A DNA stretch of 64,000 nucleotides from JAFAFN01 sp963707555 (GCA_963707555.1 CAVPQM010000002.1:310001-374000); one strand, 5' to 3'. Positions 18,793 through 27,455 are shown, counted from the stretch's first letter. The notes: generated by a model from the letters alone, not told the origin. A program made the numbers and translations.

Positions 18793-18912
18793 GTGAACGG
18801 TTGGGCGGCAGCAGCGGTCGGTGCGGCGGTGCTGGGCGTCGCCGGCATCCGTGAGCTGCTGCGCTGGCGGGGACGTCGCTGGCGCAAGTCCGGCCCTCGC
18901 GGCACCGACTGA
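18793..18912 (+). CDS. Tiny single-pass membrane protein
   Basis: 39 residues from GTG 18793: one hydrophobic helix (NGWAAAAVGAAVLGVAG) followed by a strongly basic tail (RELLRWRGRRWRKSG). The symmetric leaderless promoter supports real expression. The shape, one helix plus a cytoplasmic basic end, is common among small regulatory or stress membrane peptides. No family assigned. It converges on the ABC permease gene 33 bases on. Confidence 0.45.
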   Translation: MNGWAAAAVGAAVLGVAGIRELLRWRGRRWRKSGPRGTD

Positions 18913-18945
18913 CAGCCGTCCTCGCCGCCGTCGCGACGGCCGGCG

Positions 18946-20565
18946 TCAGCGAGCGGGCGTGACCATCGCGACCAGCTCGGCCTCCGGCCGCTGCAGGCGG
19001 GCCCGAGCGGCTGCGGCACCGGCCCACATCGTGCCGGCACCGACCAGCGGCGCGGTCATCGCCGCCACGACGGTGAGTCCGACGGACTGCTGGCTGGCCA
19101 GGAACACGACGAGCGCCACCGGCGCGGACGTCACGCCGAGCACCAGCATGCAGGCAGCGAGCATCAGGCCGGCCACGCAGCCCTGACCGGTGTCGCCCGC
19201 GGCGAGCGGGTTCGGACTGTCCGGCAACGCGAAGGGCGCCAATGCGGCACTCGCGACCGAGACGCCAGCGGCGCCCACCACCGACCCGACGGCGAGCAGC
19301 CACGACGCCGGCAACCAGACCCAGCCGTCCGACATCGCGGCGAGCACGACCGGCAGCACGAGCGCCGGGAGCGCCATGACCGACAGCGACGAGATCAGCT
19401 TGCCGCGCACCAGCACTCGTGCGTCCGCGCCGGCGCCGATCTCCATCCAGATGGCAGGGCCGTCCATGCCGAAGGCGTTGTTGCCGTCGAAGAGCACCGC
19501 GAAGTGCAACAGGCCGCCGACCAGGACGATCCTGGGGTCGGGAGTGCCGCTGTCGAGCACCGGGCCGATCAGGAACACGCCCGCGCCGACGGCGAGCGCG
19601 GTGAAGGTGTTGACCGCCTGGCGAGGGGTGCGGAACTTCGTGCGGATGGTCCGCGTCGCGATCGCCCCCGCAGGCCCCGAGGGCAGCCACGACGTGTAGC
19701 CCGTCCGAAGACCCGGAACCGACGACCGGCGGCGACGGGACCCGCCACCGCCGGGGCGTGGCGAGGAGCGCGCCAGACGTTCGGACGTGGTGATGCTCGC
19801 CCACAGCAACAGGGGCAGCCAGACCACCCCCAGCACCAGGTGCGCTGCGGCCGCAGCGGGACGGTCGGCGTCGGCCACCGCCAGGCCGAGCTGTCCGGGC
19901 GGGGTCCAGCCGGCAAGACCCACCAGCGGTTCCCACCGGTCGCCCCAACCGGAGGTGTCGCGGGCGATCAGCTGGACACCCAGCCACGCGACCAGCGCAC
20001 TCATGGTGGCCGCCGCCTGGGCGAGCTGGCGGAACCGAGTGGTCGCCAGGACGCCGAGCAGGTTCGTGGCGGTCCGTGAGACGACCACCAGCGTGATCCA
20101 CCACGCCACCACGGCGAGCGACACCACGACCAGGCCGGGCAGTCCCCCGGCGCTCCAACCGACGACGACGCCGATTCCGCTGAGCCCGGCGAGCAGGGCC
20201 GGCGGGCCGACGGCGGCCGCGGCGAGCAGCCCCACTCCGAGCGACCACCGACCCAAGGGCTCCGAGGCCAGGTGGCGGGCGTCGATGGTCGACTCCACGC
20301 CGGTGGCCGAGGACAGGAGGCCGACTCCGAGCACCGACGCCGGGAGCAGGAGGACGACGATGTCGTCGGCTGCCTCGACGCCCCGACCGATCGCGGCGAG
20401 CACCGCGAGGCAGAACACGCCGATGACCAGGCTCATCACGACCGACATCCAGGTCTGGAACCGCTGCTGGGTGCTGCCACGCAGCCCGCCGCGCAGCAAC
20501 GACCACTTCAGCCGGCACAGCGCCCGGGACGCGGTCAGGACGTCCGAGGGACCGCCGGCGCTCAC
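18946..20565 (-). CDS. ABC transporter permease (ABC-2-like, many membrane helices)
   Basis: Membrane part of an exporter. 539 residues with about a dozen hydrophobic segments, for example VVMSLVIGVFCLAVLAAIG, VVLLLPASVLGVGLL, GVGLLAAAAVGPPALLAGL, LAWLGVQL-type runs and a C-terminal pair. A basic cytosolic loop (RPGGGGSRRRRSSVPG) splits two halves. The N-terminal amphipathic part (ALCRLKWSLLRGGLRG) is usual for this permease class. GTG at 20565 overlaps the ATPase stop (GTGA), showing coupling. The substrate is not evident. Confidence 0.8.
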   Translation of the reverse strand: MSAGGPSDVLTASRALCRLKWSLLRGGLRGSTQQRFQTWMSVVMSLVIGVFCLAVLAAIGRGVEAADDIVVLLLPASVLGVGLLSSATGVESTIDARHLASEPLGRWSLGVGLLAAAAVGPPALLAGLSGIGVVVGWSAGGLPGLVVVSLAVVAWWITLVVVSRTATNLLGVLATTRFRQLAQAAATMSALVAWLGVQLIARDTSGWGDRWEPLVGLAGWTPPGQLGLAVADADRPAAAAAHLVLGVVWLPLLLWASITTSERLARSSPRPGGGGSRRRRSSVPGLRTGYTSWLPSGPAGAIATRTIRTKFRTPRQAVNTFTALAVGAGVFLIGPVLDSGTPDPRIVLVGGLLHFAVLFDGNNAFGMDGPAIWMEIGAGADARVLVRGKLISSLSVMALPALVLPVVLAAMSDGWVWLPASWLLAVGSVVGAAGVSVASAALAPFALPDSPNPLAAGDTGQGCVAGLMLAACMLVLGVTSAPVALVVFLASQQSVGLTVVAAMTAPLVGAGTMWAGAAAARARLQRPEAELVAMVTPAR

Positions 20566-21359
20566 GACGGCGGTCGGTCCAGCCAGGCCACGCTGGCCGG
20601 GTCGACGGGATCGGCGCCGACCATCGAGATGAACGCGTCCTCGAGTCGTCCACCGTTGCGCAGCGCTTCGATCGGCCCCGCGGCCAGCAGACCGCCGTCG
20701 ACCATCACGGCGACCACGTCGCACATGCGGTCGACCAGGTCCATGGCGTGGCTCGAGAACACCACGGTCCCACCCGCGTGGCGATACCGGTCGAGGATCG
20801 TGCGCACCGCGACCGCCGAGACGGGGTCGACACCCTCGAAGGGCTCGTCGAGCAGCAGCACCGCGGGCCGGTGCAGGAGCGCGGCGGCGATCGCCGTCTT
20901 CTTGCGCATGCCGTGGCTGTACCCGCCGACCTGCTGGTCCGCGGCCCCGGTCAGGTCCATCACCGCGAGCAGCTCCTCGGCGCGGTGGGCGACCTCGGCC
21001 TGGTCGAGTCCGCGCAGCTCGCCGAGGTGGCCGAGCAGCTCGCGGGCGGTCAGTCGGTCGAACAGGTTGAGGGGGTCCGGGACGACGCCCAGCAGGCGAC
21101 GGACGTGCACGGGTTCGGCCCACGTGTCGTGCCCACCCACCCACACCTGGCCGGCGTCTGGTCGCAGCAGTCCGGCGATCATGCGAAGTGTGGTCGTCTT
21201 GCCCGAACCGTTCGGCCCGACGAGTCCGCAGAAGCTGCCGACCGGCACGTCCAGGTCCAGGCTCCGCACCGCGACCTTCTCCCCGAAGCGCTTGTGGAGC
21301 CCGCGCGCCGCGATCGCCGGCCAACCGGGCAACGGCCCCTCGGGAGTGGTGGTGTGCAC
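20562..21359 (-). CDS. ABC transporter ATP-binding protein
   Basis: Drives the adjacent permease. Walker A GLVGPNGSGKTTTLR, signature GGYSHGMRKK (SHGMRKK instead of SGGQ, as in CcmA/NatA-type exporters), Walker B AVLLLDEPFEG and switch His in VVFSSHAMD. GTG 21359 gives 265 residues beginning VHTTTPEGPLPGW. An ATG at 21404 would add 15 residues but looks less natural. CAGACT stands 7 nt before the GTG and may be a -10 variant. It is divergent from the nucleotidyltransferase gene. Confidence 0.88.
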   Translation of the reverse strand: MHTTTPEGPLPGWPAIAARGLHKRFGEKVAVRSLDLDVPVGSFCGLVGPNGSGKTTTLRMIAGLLRPDAGQVWVGGHDTWAEPVHVRRLLGVVPDPLNLFDRLTARELLGHLGELRGLDQAEVAHRAEELLAVMDLTGAADQQVGGYSHGMRKKTAIAAALLHRPAVLLLDEPFEGVDPVSAVAVRTILDRYRHAGGTVVFSSHAMDLVDRMCDVVAVMVDGGLLAAGPIEALRNGGRLEDAFISMVGADPVDPASVAWLDRPPS

Positions 21360-21420
21360 GGCGATCAGTCTGGCCCATCGGCGTGCCGGACCCCGGCCCC
21401 GCAACGGGCGGCCTTGATCA

Positions 21421-21435
21421 GCCCGACGATCGGGC
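21421..21435. promoter_or_regulatory. Inverted repeat between divergent ABC and nucleotidyltransferase genes
   Basis: GCCCGA-CGA-TCGGGC, a perfect 6-bp repeat 13 bases before the ATG at 21449. It could be an operator for one or both divergent genes. Confidence 0.35.
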
Positions 21436-21448
21436 CTATGCCGTCACC

Positions 21449-21937
21449 ATGCGAGTCGGCGTCTACCCAGGGAGCTTCGACCCGTTGACGATCGCCCACG
21501 TCGCGGTCGCCGACGCGGCGTTGGAGCAGTGCGACCTCGATCGCCTCGAGCTGGCCGTCTCGACGGTCACGTTGGGCAAGGGCCATCTGGGCGCGGCGTC
21601 GGTCGAGCGGCGCGTCGCCCGCCTCCGCGACGCGGTGGCCTCGCGGCCCGCGCTGGCCGTGGTCGTCGTGACGTCGTCGCTCATCGTCGACATCGCCGAG
21701 GGCTACGACGTGGTGGTGATGGGCGCCGACAAGTGGGCGCAGGTCAACGATCCCGCCTGGTACGCGGACGACCCCGCGCGCCGCGACGCCGCGCTGGCTC
21801 GTCTGCCACGCGTTGCGGTCGCGCCTCGGAGCGGTTGGAGCGTCGAGCCCGAGTTCGCGCTCACGGTCCCGGAGCACCTCGGCGAGGTGTCGGCCAGCGC
21901 CGTCAGGTCGGGCAGGAGCGACTGGGCGGCCGGCTGA
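21449..21937 (+). CDS. Cytidylyltransferase-fold nucleotidyltransferase (CoaD/NadD-like)
   Basis: 162 residues opening MRVGVYPGSFDPLTIAH, the GSFDP...H nucleotide-binding motif in which TIAH takes the place of the HxGH signature. VVVMGADKWAQV follows in the middle and HLGEVSASAVRSG near the end matches the ISSTxVR-like motif in degenerate form. The altered HxGH (first His is Thr) and ending are unlike true CoaD, so it may be NadD-like or a related enzyme. It is convergent with ilvD, and a 15-bp repeat array fills the gap. Confidence 0.7.
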   Translation: MRVGVYPGSFDPLTIAHVAVADAALEQCDLDRLELAVSTVTLGKGHLGAASVERRVARLRDAVASRPALAVVVVTSSLIVDIAEGYDVVVMGADKWAQVNDPAWYADDPARRDAALARLPRVAVAPRSGWSVEPEFALTVPEHLGEVSASAVRSGRSDWAAG

Positions 21938-22013
21938 CGCCGACACGCCCGGGATCGACTCGCTCGGGATCGACTCGCTCGCGCGCCCGTGGCCCGGAGC
22001 GGAACCGGGTCAC

Positions 22014-22082
22014 GGCAGGGTGCCCTATGGCAGGGCGCCCTTTGGCAGGGCGCCCTTTGGCAGGGTGCCCTATGGCAGGGTG
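22014..22082. repeat. 15-bp tandem repeat spanning the ilvD stop codon
   Basis: Four full copies of GGCAGGG(T/C)GCCCT(A/T)T at 22014, 22029, 22044 and 22059, plus a partial fifth. Copies 1 and 4 are identical, as are 2 and 3. The ilvD TAG (22070-22072) lies in copy 4. Because 15 is a multiple of 3, the copies stay in the ilvD frame (Leu-Pro-stop-Gly-Thr and Leu-Pro-Lys-Gly-Ala when read through). Each unit holds a near-palindrome AGGG(C/T)GCCCT, so the RNA can form a chain of small hairpins. Confidence 0.85.
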
Positions 22083-23758
22083 ATGGCGCCCTGCTCGGCA
22101 CCCTGTGCGAGCACGGCGTACTTGGCGAGCACGCCGCTGGTGTAGCGCGGCTCGGGCAGCTTCCAGTCCGCACGCCGGGCGGCGAGGGTCGTCCTCGTCG
22201 ACCAGCAGGTCGATCTCGTGGCTGCGCGACGTCGATGCGGATCCGGTCGCCCTCCTCGACGAACGCGATCGGCCCACCGTCGACCGCCTCGGGGGCGACG
22301 TGGCCGATGCAGAACCCGTGCGTGCCGCCCGAGAAGCGACCGTCGGTGATCAGCGCGGAGTCGCCGCCCCGTCCGGCGCCCTTCATGGCGCCGGTGATCG
22401 CGAGCATCTCGCGCATGCCGGGACCGCCCTTGGGTCCCTCGTAGCGGATGACCACGATGTCGCCCGCGTTGATGCGCCCACCGAGCACCGCCTCCATGGC
22501 GGCGGCCTCGCCGTCGAAGACCCGAGCGGGACCTTCGAAGTGGTCGAAGTCGATGCCGGCGACCTTGACCACGGCGCCCTTCGGGGCGAGCGAGCCGTGC
22601 AGCACGGCGATGCCACCGATGTCGTGGATCGGGTCCGACAACGGGTGCACGACGTCGCCGTCGGGCGCGGGCGGATCGATCATCGCCAGGTTCTCGGCGA
22701 CGGTGCGCCCGGTGACGGTGATCTCGTCGCCGTGGAGCAGCCCGCGCCTCGAGCAGCATCGCCATGACGACCGGCACGCCGCCGATGCGGTCGATGTCGA
22801 CCATCTCGTAGCGGCCGTGCGGCTTGGTGTCGGCCAGGTGCGGCACACGGGCGGCGACCTTGTTGAAGTCCTCGAGGTGCAGCTCGACGCGCGCCTCGTG
22901 GGCGATCGCGAGCAGGTGCAGCACGGCGTTGGTCGAACCACCCAGGGCCATGACGACGGCGATCGCGTTCTCGAACGCCGCCTTGGTGAGGATGTCGCGC
23001 GGGCGGATGTTCTGACGCAGCAGGTTCAGGACCGCCGTGCCCGACGCGAAGGCGTAGTCGTCACGACGACGGTCGACCGCGGGTGCCGAGGCGGAGCCCG
23101 GCAGCGACAGGCCGATCGCCTCGCCGACCGAGGCCATGGTGTTGGCGGTGAACATGCCGGCGCACGCCCCGATGGTCGGGCACGCGGCCCGCTCGATCGC
23201 GTCGAGCTCTGCGTCGTCGATCGATCCCGTGGCGTGTGCACCGACGGCTTCGAAGACCGAGGTGATGTCGAGCACGCGGCCGTTGTGGTTGCCCGGCAGG
23301 ATCGAGCCGCCGTACATGAACACCGCGGGCACGTTGCAGCGGGCCGCCGCCATCATCATGCCGGGCAGCGACTTGTCGCAGCCGGCGAAGCTGACCATGG
23401 CGTCGAGACGCTCGGCGTGCATCACGGTCTCGACCGAATCGGCGATGACCTCACGGGAGACGAGCGAGGCATGCATGCCCTCGTGACCCATCGAGATGCC
23501 GTCGGACACCGAGATGGTGTTGAACTCGATCGGGTAACCGCCGGCGTCGCGGACGCCTTCCTTGCACCGCTTGGCGAGCGCGTCGAGCGGCATGTTGCAG
23601 GGGGTGACCTCGTTCCACGACGACACCACCGCGACCTGCGCCTTGTCCCAGTCGTCGTCGGTCATTCCCGTCGCCCGCAGCATCGCCCGCGCCGGCGCGC
23701 GGTTCGGGAAGTCGGTGACGTCGTGGGAGCGGATCTTGAGATCCTCGGGGTCGCTCAT
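22070..23758 (-). CDS. ilvD: Dihydroxy-acid dehydratase (three frameshifts)
   Basis: Iron-sulfur enzyme making the 2-keto acids of valine and isoleucine. Cluster cysteines are in SFAGCDKSLPGMM and CPTIGACAGMFTANTM. Further marks are SLPGSASAPA, ALGGSTNAVLHL, and RFSGGTHGFCIGHVAPEA. ATG 23758 (MSDPEDLKIRSHD) is preferred over ATG 23767 because TACCTT stands 7 nt before it. Extra bases near 22745, 22228 and 22186 must be removed. Repaired length is about 561 residues. The gene ends within a tandem repeat. Confidence 0.92.
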   Translation of the reverse strand: MSDPEDLKIRSHDVTDFPNRAPARAMLRATGMTDDDWDKAQVAVVSSWNEVTPCNMPLDALAKRCKEGVRDAGGYPIEFNTISVSDGISMGHEGMHASLVSREVIADSVETVMHAERLDAMVSFAGCDKSLPGMMMAAARCNVPAVFMYGGSILPGNHNGRVLDITSVFEAVGAHATGSIDDAELDAIERAACPTIGACAGMFTANTMASVGEAIGLSLPGSASAPAVDRRRDDYAFASGTAVLNLLRQNIRPRDILTKAAFENAIAVVMALGGSTNAVLHLLAIAHEARVELHLEDFNKVAARVPHLADTKPHGRYEMVDIDRIGGVPVVMAMLLEARAAPRRRDHRHRAHRRREPGDDRSARARRRRRAPVVGPDPRHRWHRRAARLARPEGRRGQGRRHRLRPLRRSRSGLRRRGRRHGGGARWAHQRGRHRGHPLRGTQGRSRHARDARDHRRHEGRRTGRRLRADHRRSLLGRHARVLHRPRRPRGGRRWADRVRRGGRPDPHRRRAATRSTCWSTRTTLAARRADWKLPEPRYTSGVLAKYAVLAQGAEQGAITLP

Positions 23759-23765
23759 GGCCCCC

Positions 23766-23771
23766 AAGGTA
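23766..23771 (-). promoter_or_regulatory. Leaderless -10 element (TACCTT) for ilvD
   Basis: TACCTT at 23771-23766 on the minus strand, 7 nt before ATG 23758. It decides between two in-frame ATG codons and lies only a few bases from the stop of the upstream gene. Confidence 0.5.
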
Positions 23772-23776
23772 CGCGA

Positions 23777-24637
23777 TCAGGAGGGAGGGGCCTCCACCCG
23801 GATGCAGGCCGTCTTGGGGACGGTGATCGAGACCTCTTCCGCGCGCACGACCGCCACGAGACAGCGCTCGGTGAAGCCGGCCCACCAGCCGGAGGGCTGG
23901 AAGCGGATGAACGACTGGTCCGCCGTAGCCTTCACGTTCACGAAGCCGTCGAGGTTCCGCGTGCGCTCCGCGATCGACCCGGGCTCCTCGACGCCGCTGC
24001 TGAACGCCAGGAACTCCTCTGGGGTGGCGTCGCCGAGCAGCTCCTCGAGCTCGGCGGCACGGGTCTCCATCGCGGAGTCGGCCGCTCGTTCAGCGAAGAG
24101 CTTCCCCGCCACCAGCCCGGCGACCACGAGCACGACCACGACCGCACCGATCAACCACCTGGGATGGTCGCGCAGCAGTTCGAAGCGGCGCTTCGGGCGG
24201 GTGGGCTCGAGCGAGCGCCCCGACAGCAGCGGCGAGGTGAGCGAGGGCATCGGCGGCTGGTCCGACGACGTCGCCTCGGCAGCCGCGCCCCGCCGACCGC
24301 GGCGGCGACGCACCGGCTCGACCTGCTCCGGGACGGCCAACGGCGGCAGGCCACTCAACAGGCCCTGCCCATCGGCCTCGGTGAGCGCGTCGAGCGGCTC
24401 GGCTGTATCGGGCTCGGCTGTATCGGGCTCGGCTGTATCGGGCTCGGCTGTATCGGGCTCGGCTGTATCGGGCTCGGCCGCATCGGGGTCGGCTCCATCG
24501 GGCTCGGCCGCATCGCGCTCGGTTGTGCCGTCGGCGGCTGCGCCCTCGTCGAGCGTCGGGGCCGCCTCGACCGACGCCGCGGCGCCCTCGACGAGGTCAT
24601 CGGCGGGAACGGTCGGCTCGGTCTCCGGGGATGACAT
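23777..24637 (-). CDS. Single-pass membrane protein with an acidic repeat N-terminus, unknown function
   Basis: 286 residues. The cytosolic N-terminal half is acidic and contains EPDTA repeated five times plus variants (about residues 41-80), then a basic patch (VRRRRGRRG). One membrane helix (WLIGAVVVVLVVAGLVAG, about 158-175) precedes an outer domain of about 110 residues. That domain has coiled-coil-like ERAADSAMETRAAELEELL and a conserved-looking C-terminal part with two cysteines (TERCLVAVV, KTACIRVEA). No family recognised. ATG 24637. The GNAT gene ends 15 bases upstream, so the two may be co-transcribed. Confidence 0.65.
   Translation of the reverse strand: MSSPETEPTVPADDLVEGAAASVEAAPTLDEGAAADGTTERDAAEPDGADPDAAEPDTAEPDTAEPDTAEPDTAEPDTAEPLDALTEADGQGLLSGLPPLAVPEQVEPVRRRRGRRGAAAEATSSDQPPMPSLTSPLLSGRSLEPTRPKRRFELLRDHPRWLIGAVVVVLVVAGLVAGKLFAERAADSAMETRAAELEELLGDATPEEFLAFSSGVEEPGSIAERTRNLDGFVNVKATADQSFIRFQPSGWWAGFTERCLVAVVRAEEVSITVPKTACIRVEAPPS
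24396..24515 (-). repeat. In-frame 15-bp coding repeat (EPDTA units)
   Basis: Eight consecutive 15-bp units; five are identical (GGCTCGGCTGTATCG on the plus strand) and three are variants. They encode EPDTA/EPDAA/EPDGA. The Thr codon ACA in each unit is rare in this DNA, which points to recent expansion by slippage. Confidence 0.85.
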
Positions 24638-24651
24638 CCCCCGATGATCGC

Positions 24652-25908
24652 TCAGAACCGCACCCAGCACCACGGCGCAGGATCGACCATCGACATGGCA
24701 TCGAAGCGTGCCGCCGCACCCGTGGTGGACTCCACGACCCGTCCGGCGCGCAGCAGGCGCCGCAGCGACGTACCGCCGAGCAGCGCGGCGCCCAGATCGG
24801 ACACGTCGAGCTGCACGTCGGCGGGGCCGTCCCACCGTCGACACGCTCCCTGTCCGTCGTCGCCGGCCTCGACCACGTAGGTGCCGGTGCAGCGGCCGAG
24901 GAACGGGTCGTCGACGCCGATCGCCACGGTGCCCGCCGCCGACCACGAGCGTGCGCCGAGCACGGCTGGCACGTCGAGCACCCTGGCCCACAGCAGGTCC
25001 TGGTCCCAGCGGGTCGCGACCTGTCGGGGATCGACCACCACGTCCCAGATCGCGTGGTCGACCGGCACCGGGCAGGTGACGGTACCGACCAGGTCGTGCT
25101 GCAGCATCGCCCGCCAGAGCGCCAGCTCCACCCCGACGGATCGACCGACGAGCTCCCAGACGTCGATCGTGTGGTCGGCCTGGCCACGGCTCCAGTCCTC
25201 GGCGGTGGTGTAGATCGCGTAGCCGTCCGCCTCGCCGGCGTCGTCGAAGTGGACCATGACCAGCTGCCGAGGGTCGCCGCCGAGGTAGCTCGGCGTCGTG
25301 CCCAACACCACCGCCCACCATGCGTCGTGCCGTGCGAGCCCGCCGACGCGGCGTCGCCGCACCCGGTCGTGCACGGCGGGGCAGACCTGCGCAGCGGTCG
25401 ATGGGTCGACCACGTCGAGGCGACCGCCCGGGTCGGGCCAGTCGTCGCGGAACGTGCAGCGCCGGGCGTCCGCGCTGGCCCAGCGCCACCGTGTCGCCGG
25501 CCCGTACCCGAACCGCTGGTAGATCGTGCCCTCCGACGCATGCAGCACCGCCAGGTGCTCACCCCGTTCGGCGATGTCGTCGAGCTGACGACGCATCAAC
25601 GCGGACGCGACGCCGAGGCGTCGATGGCTGGGCAGCACGCCGACGTCGCTGACCGCCGAGGCGGCGATCGGCACCTCGCCGGGCAGGGTCACCTCGGTCG
25701 TGAACGCGCCGACCCCACCGCACGGCACCCCGTCGATCGACGCCAGGTACCAACGGTCCGGCTCCACCATCGCACGCTTGGAGTCGCGTTGCGCCGGGTT
25801 CGGCGGCAGGCCGAACGCGGCAGCGTCGACGCGGTGGTACTCGGCGAGCACGGCATCCAGGTCAGCGGCCTCGCTGAGCCGCAGGATCTCGGGCTCGCCG
25901 GGGCTCAT
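24652..25908 (-). CDS. Eis-like GNAT N-acetyltransferase
   Basis: 418 residues, the length of the Eis family (two fused GNAT halves plus an SCP2-like C-terminal domain). The acetyl-CoA loop is VLPSHRRLGVASALM. The segment SEGTIYQRFGYG carries the tyrosine that acts as general acid in Eis. The chain ends in an aromatic residue (WVRF), and in Eis the C-terminal carboxylate takes part in catalysis. Eis enzymes acetylate amines, including aminoglycosides and protein lysines; the natural substrate here is unknown. ATG 25908 overlaps the ligase stop (ATGA), so the two proteins are translationally coupled. Confidence 0.85.
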   Translation of the reverse strand: MSPGEPEILRLSEAADLDAVLAEYHRVDAAAFGLPPNPAQRDSKRAMVEPDRWYLASIDGVPCGGVGAFTTEVTLPGEVPIAASAVSDVGVLPSHRRLGVASALMRRQLDDIAERGEHLAVLHASEGTIYQRFGYGPATRWRWASADARRCTFRDDWPDPGGRLDVVDPSTAAQVCPAVHDRVRRRRVGGLARHDAWWAVVLGTTPSYLGGDPRQLVMVHFDDAGEADGYAIYTTAEDWSRGQADHTIDVWELVGRSVGVELALWRAMLQHDLVGTVTCPVPVDHAIWDVVVDPRQVATRWDQDLLWARVLDVPAVLGARSWSAAGTVAIGVDDPFLGRCTGTYVVEAGDDGQGACRRWDGPADVQLDVSDLGAALLGGTSLRRLLRAGRVVESTTGAAARFDAMSMVDPAPWCWVRF

Positions 25909-27447
25909 GGCCAGGGCACCTCGGCGAAGCGGTCGCGCAGCTGGTACTTGAGCACCTTGCGCAGCGTCTCGTTGCGCGGCAGCGACTCGACGACCTCGAG
26001 CTGCTCGGGGGTCTTGAACCGGGTCAGGCCCGTCGTCGGCCAGGTACGCGACCATCTCGTCGAAGGTGATCACGTCGCCCTCGGCGGGCGGCTCGACCAC
26101 GGCGCAGACCCGCTCGCCGCGCTCGCGGTCGGGCAGGCCGATCACCGCGACGTCGCCGACCTTGGGGTGCGTGTAGAGCAGGTCCTCGATCTCCTTGGCC
26201 GAGATGTTCTCGCCCTTGCGGATGATGACGTCCTTGAGCCGACCGGTGAGGACCACGTGGCCGTCGGCGCGGAGGTGGCCGAGGTCGCCGGTGCGGAAGT
26301 AGCCGTCCTCGTCGAACGCCTCGGCGGTCAGCGTCGGGGTCGGTGTAGCCCTGGAACACCATCGGGCCCTTCACCCGGACCTCGCCGTCCTCGCCCGGCC
26401 GCGGCGACGGTGCCGTCCTCGGTGACGATGCGGACCTCGGCGCCCGTCGACCGGCTTGCCGTCGGTGTTGGCGAGCTGGTCGTCGGTGTCGTGCGGCGAG
26501 CCCTGGGCGATCATCGGGCATCTCGGTCATGCCGTAGCCGTGGCAGACCTTGACGCCCATCTCGTCGCGGACCTCGTAGTAGACCTCGGGCGGCATCGGC
26601 GCCCCGCCGCCGGACAGCGCGCGCAGCGTCGGGATGATCGGCTCGCCCGGCTGCGCTTGCGCTGCTCGGCGAGGAACATCTGGTAGAAGGCGGTGCCCCG
26701 CCCGACCATGGTGACGCCGTTGCGCCGGTAGCACTCGACCGCCGCGGCCGGAGCGAACGCCTCGACGATCACCGCGGACAGCCCGACGATCAGCATCATC
26801 ACCAGGTAGTCGGGCCCGGCGATGTGCGCGAACGGGAAGGCGATGGAGCCGACGTCGTCGGCGTCATGTCGAGCGCGTCGGCCAGGCCCTGGCCGCCGGC
26901 GATCAGCGTCGCGTCGGTGTGCTGCACGCCCTTGGGGTCCGACGTCGTGCCCGAGGTGAGTAGATCCAGCGGACCGGCTCGTCGCCATCCGCGTGGACGG
27001 CGCGGGCGGGAGCGTCGCGGGGTCGCCCTCGGGCAGCTCGTCGAGTCGCAGCACGCGCGGCGCCGGATCGATCTGCGCGGCCAGTCCCTCGGCCATGGCG
27101 ACGTAGTCGAAGCCGTTCCACACGCCCGGCACGAGGCAGAACTCGGCCGCGGTGTGCCGCAGGACGAAGCCGACCTCCTTCTCGCGGTAGAGGTGGAGGA
27201 TCGGGTACTGCACGGCGTCGAGCCGGGCCAGAGCGGCCGAGGCCACGACCGTGTCGATGCGCGAGGGCAGCTGCCAGGTGACCCGGGTCTCGGATCCGAT
27301 GCCGAGCCCGGCGAGACCGGCGGCGAGTCGCGCCGCCCGCTGCTCGAACTCCCCGAAGGTGATGCGGGAGTCGTCCTCGGCGATGAGCATCACCGCGTCA
27401 GGTGTGCTCGCTGCCCGTTCCGAGATGAGTTGCCAGATCGTTGCCAC
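25905..27447 (-). CDS. AMP-dependent acyl-CoA synthetase/ligase (many frameshifts)
   Basis: Start GTG 27447 (VATIWQLISERAASTPDAVML). Motifs recovered across frames: RWIY.TSGTTSDPKG (ATP loop), FPFAHIAGPD, LRALSGGGAPMP, KVCHGYGMTEMP, the EDGEVRVKGPMVFQGYTDP region, LTGRLKDVIIRKGENISAKEIE and a C-terminal SLPRNETLRKVLKYQLR (the catalytic Lys is in RKVLK). Frame changes occur near 27010, 26968, 26872, 26655, 26500, 26440, 26395, 26340 and 26030, and here several are missing rather than extra bases. Repaired size is about 513 residues. The carboxylic-acid substrate is unknown. It is followed without a gap by the GNAT gene. Confidence 0.8.
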
Positions 27448-27455
27448 GGCCCGGA

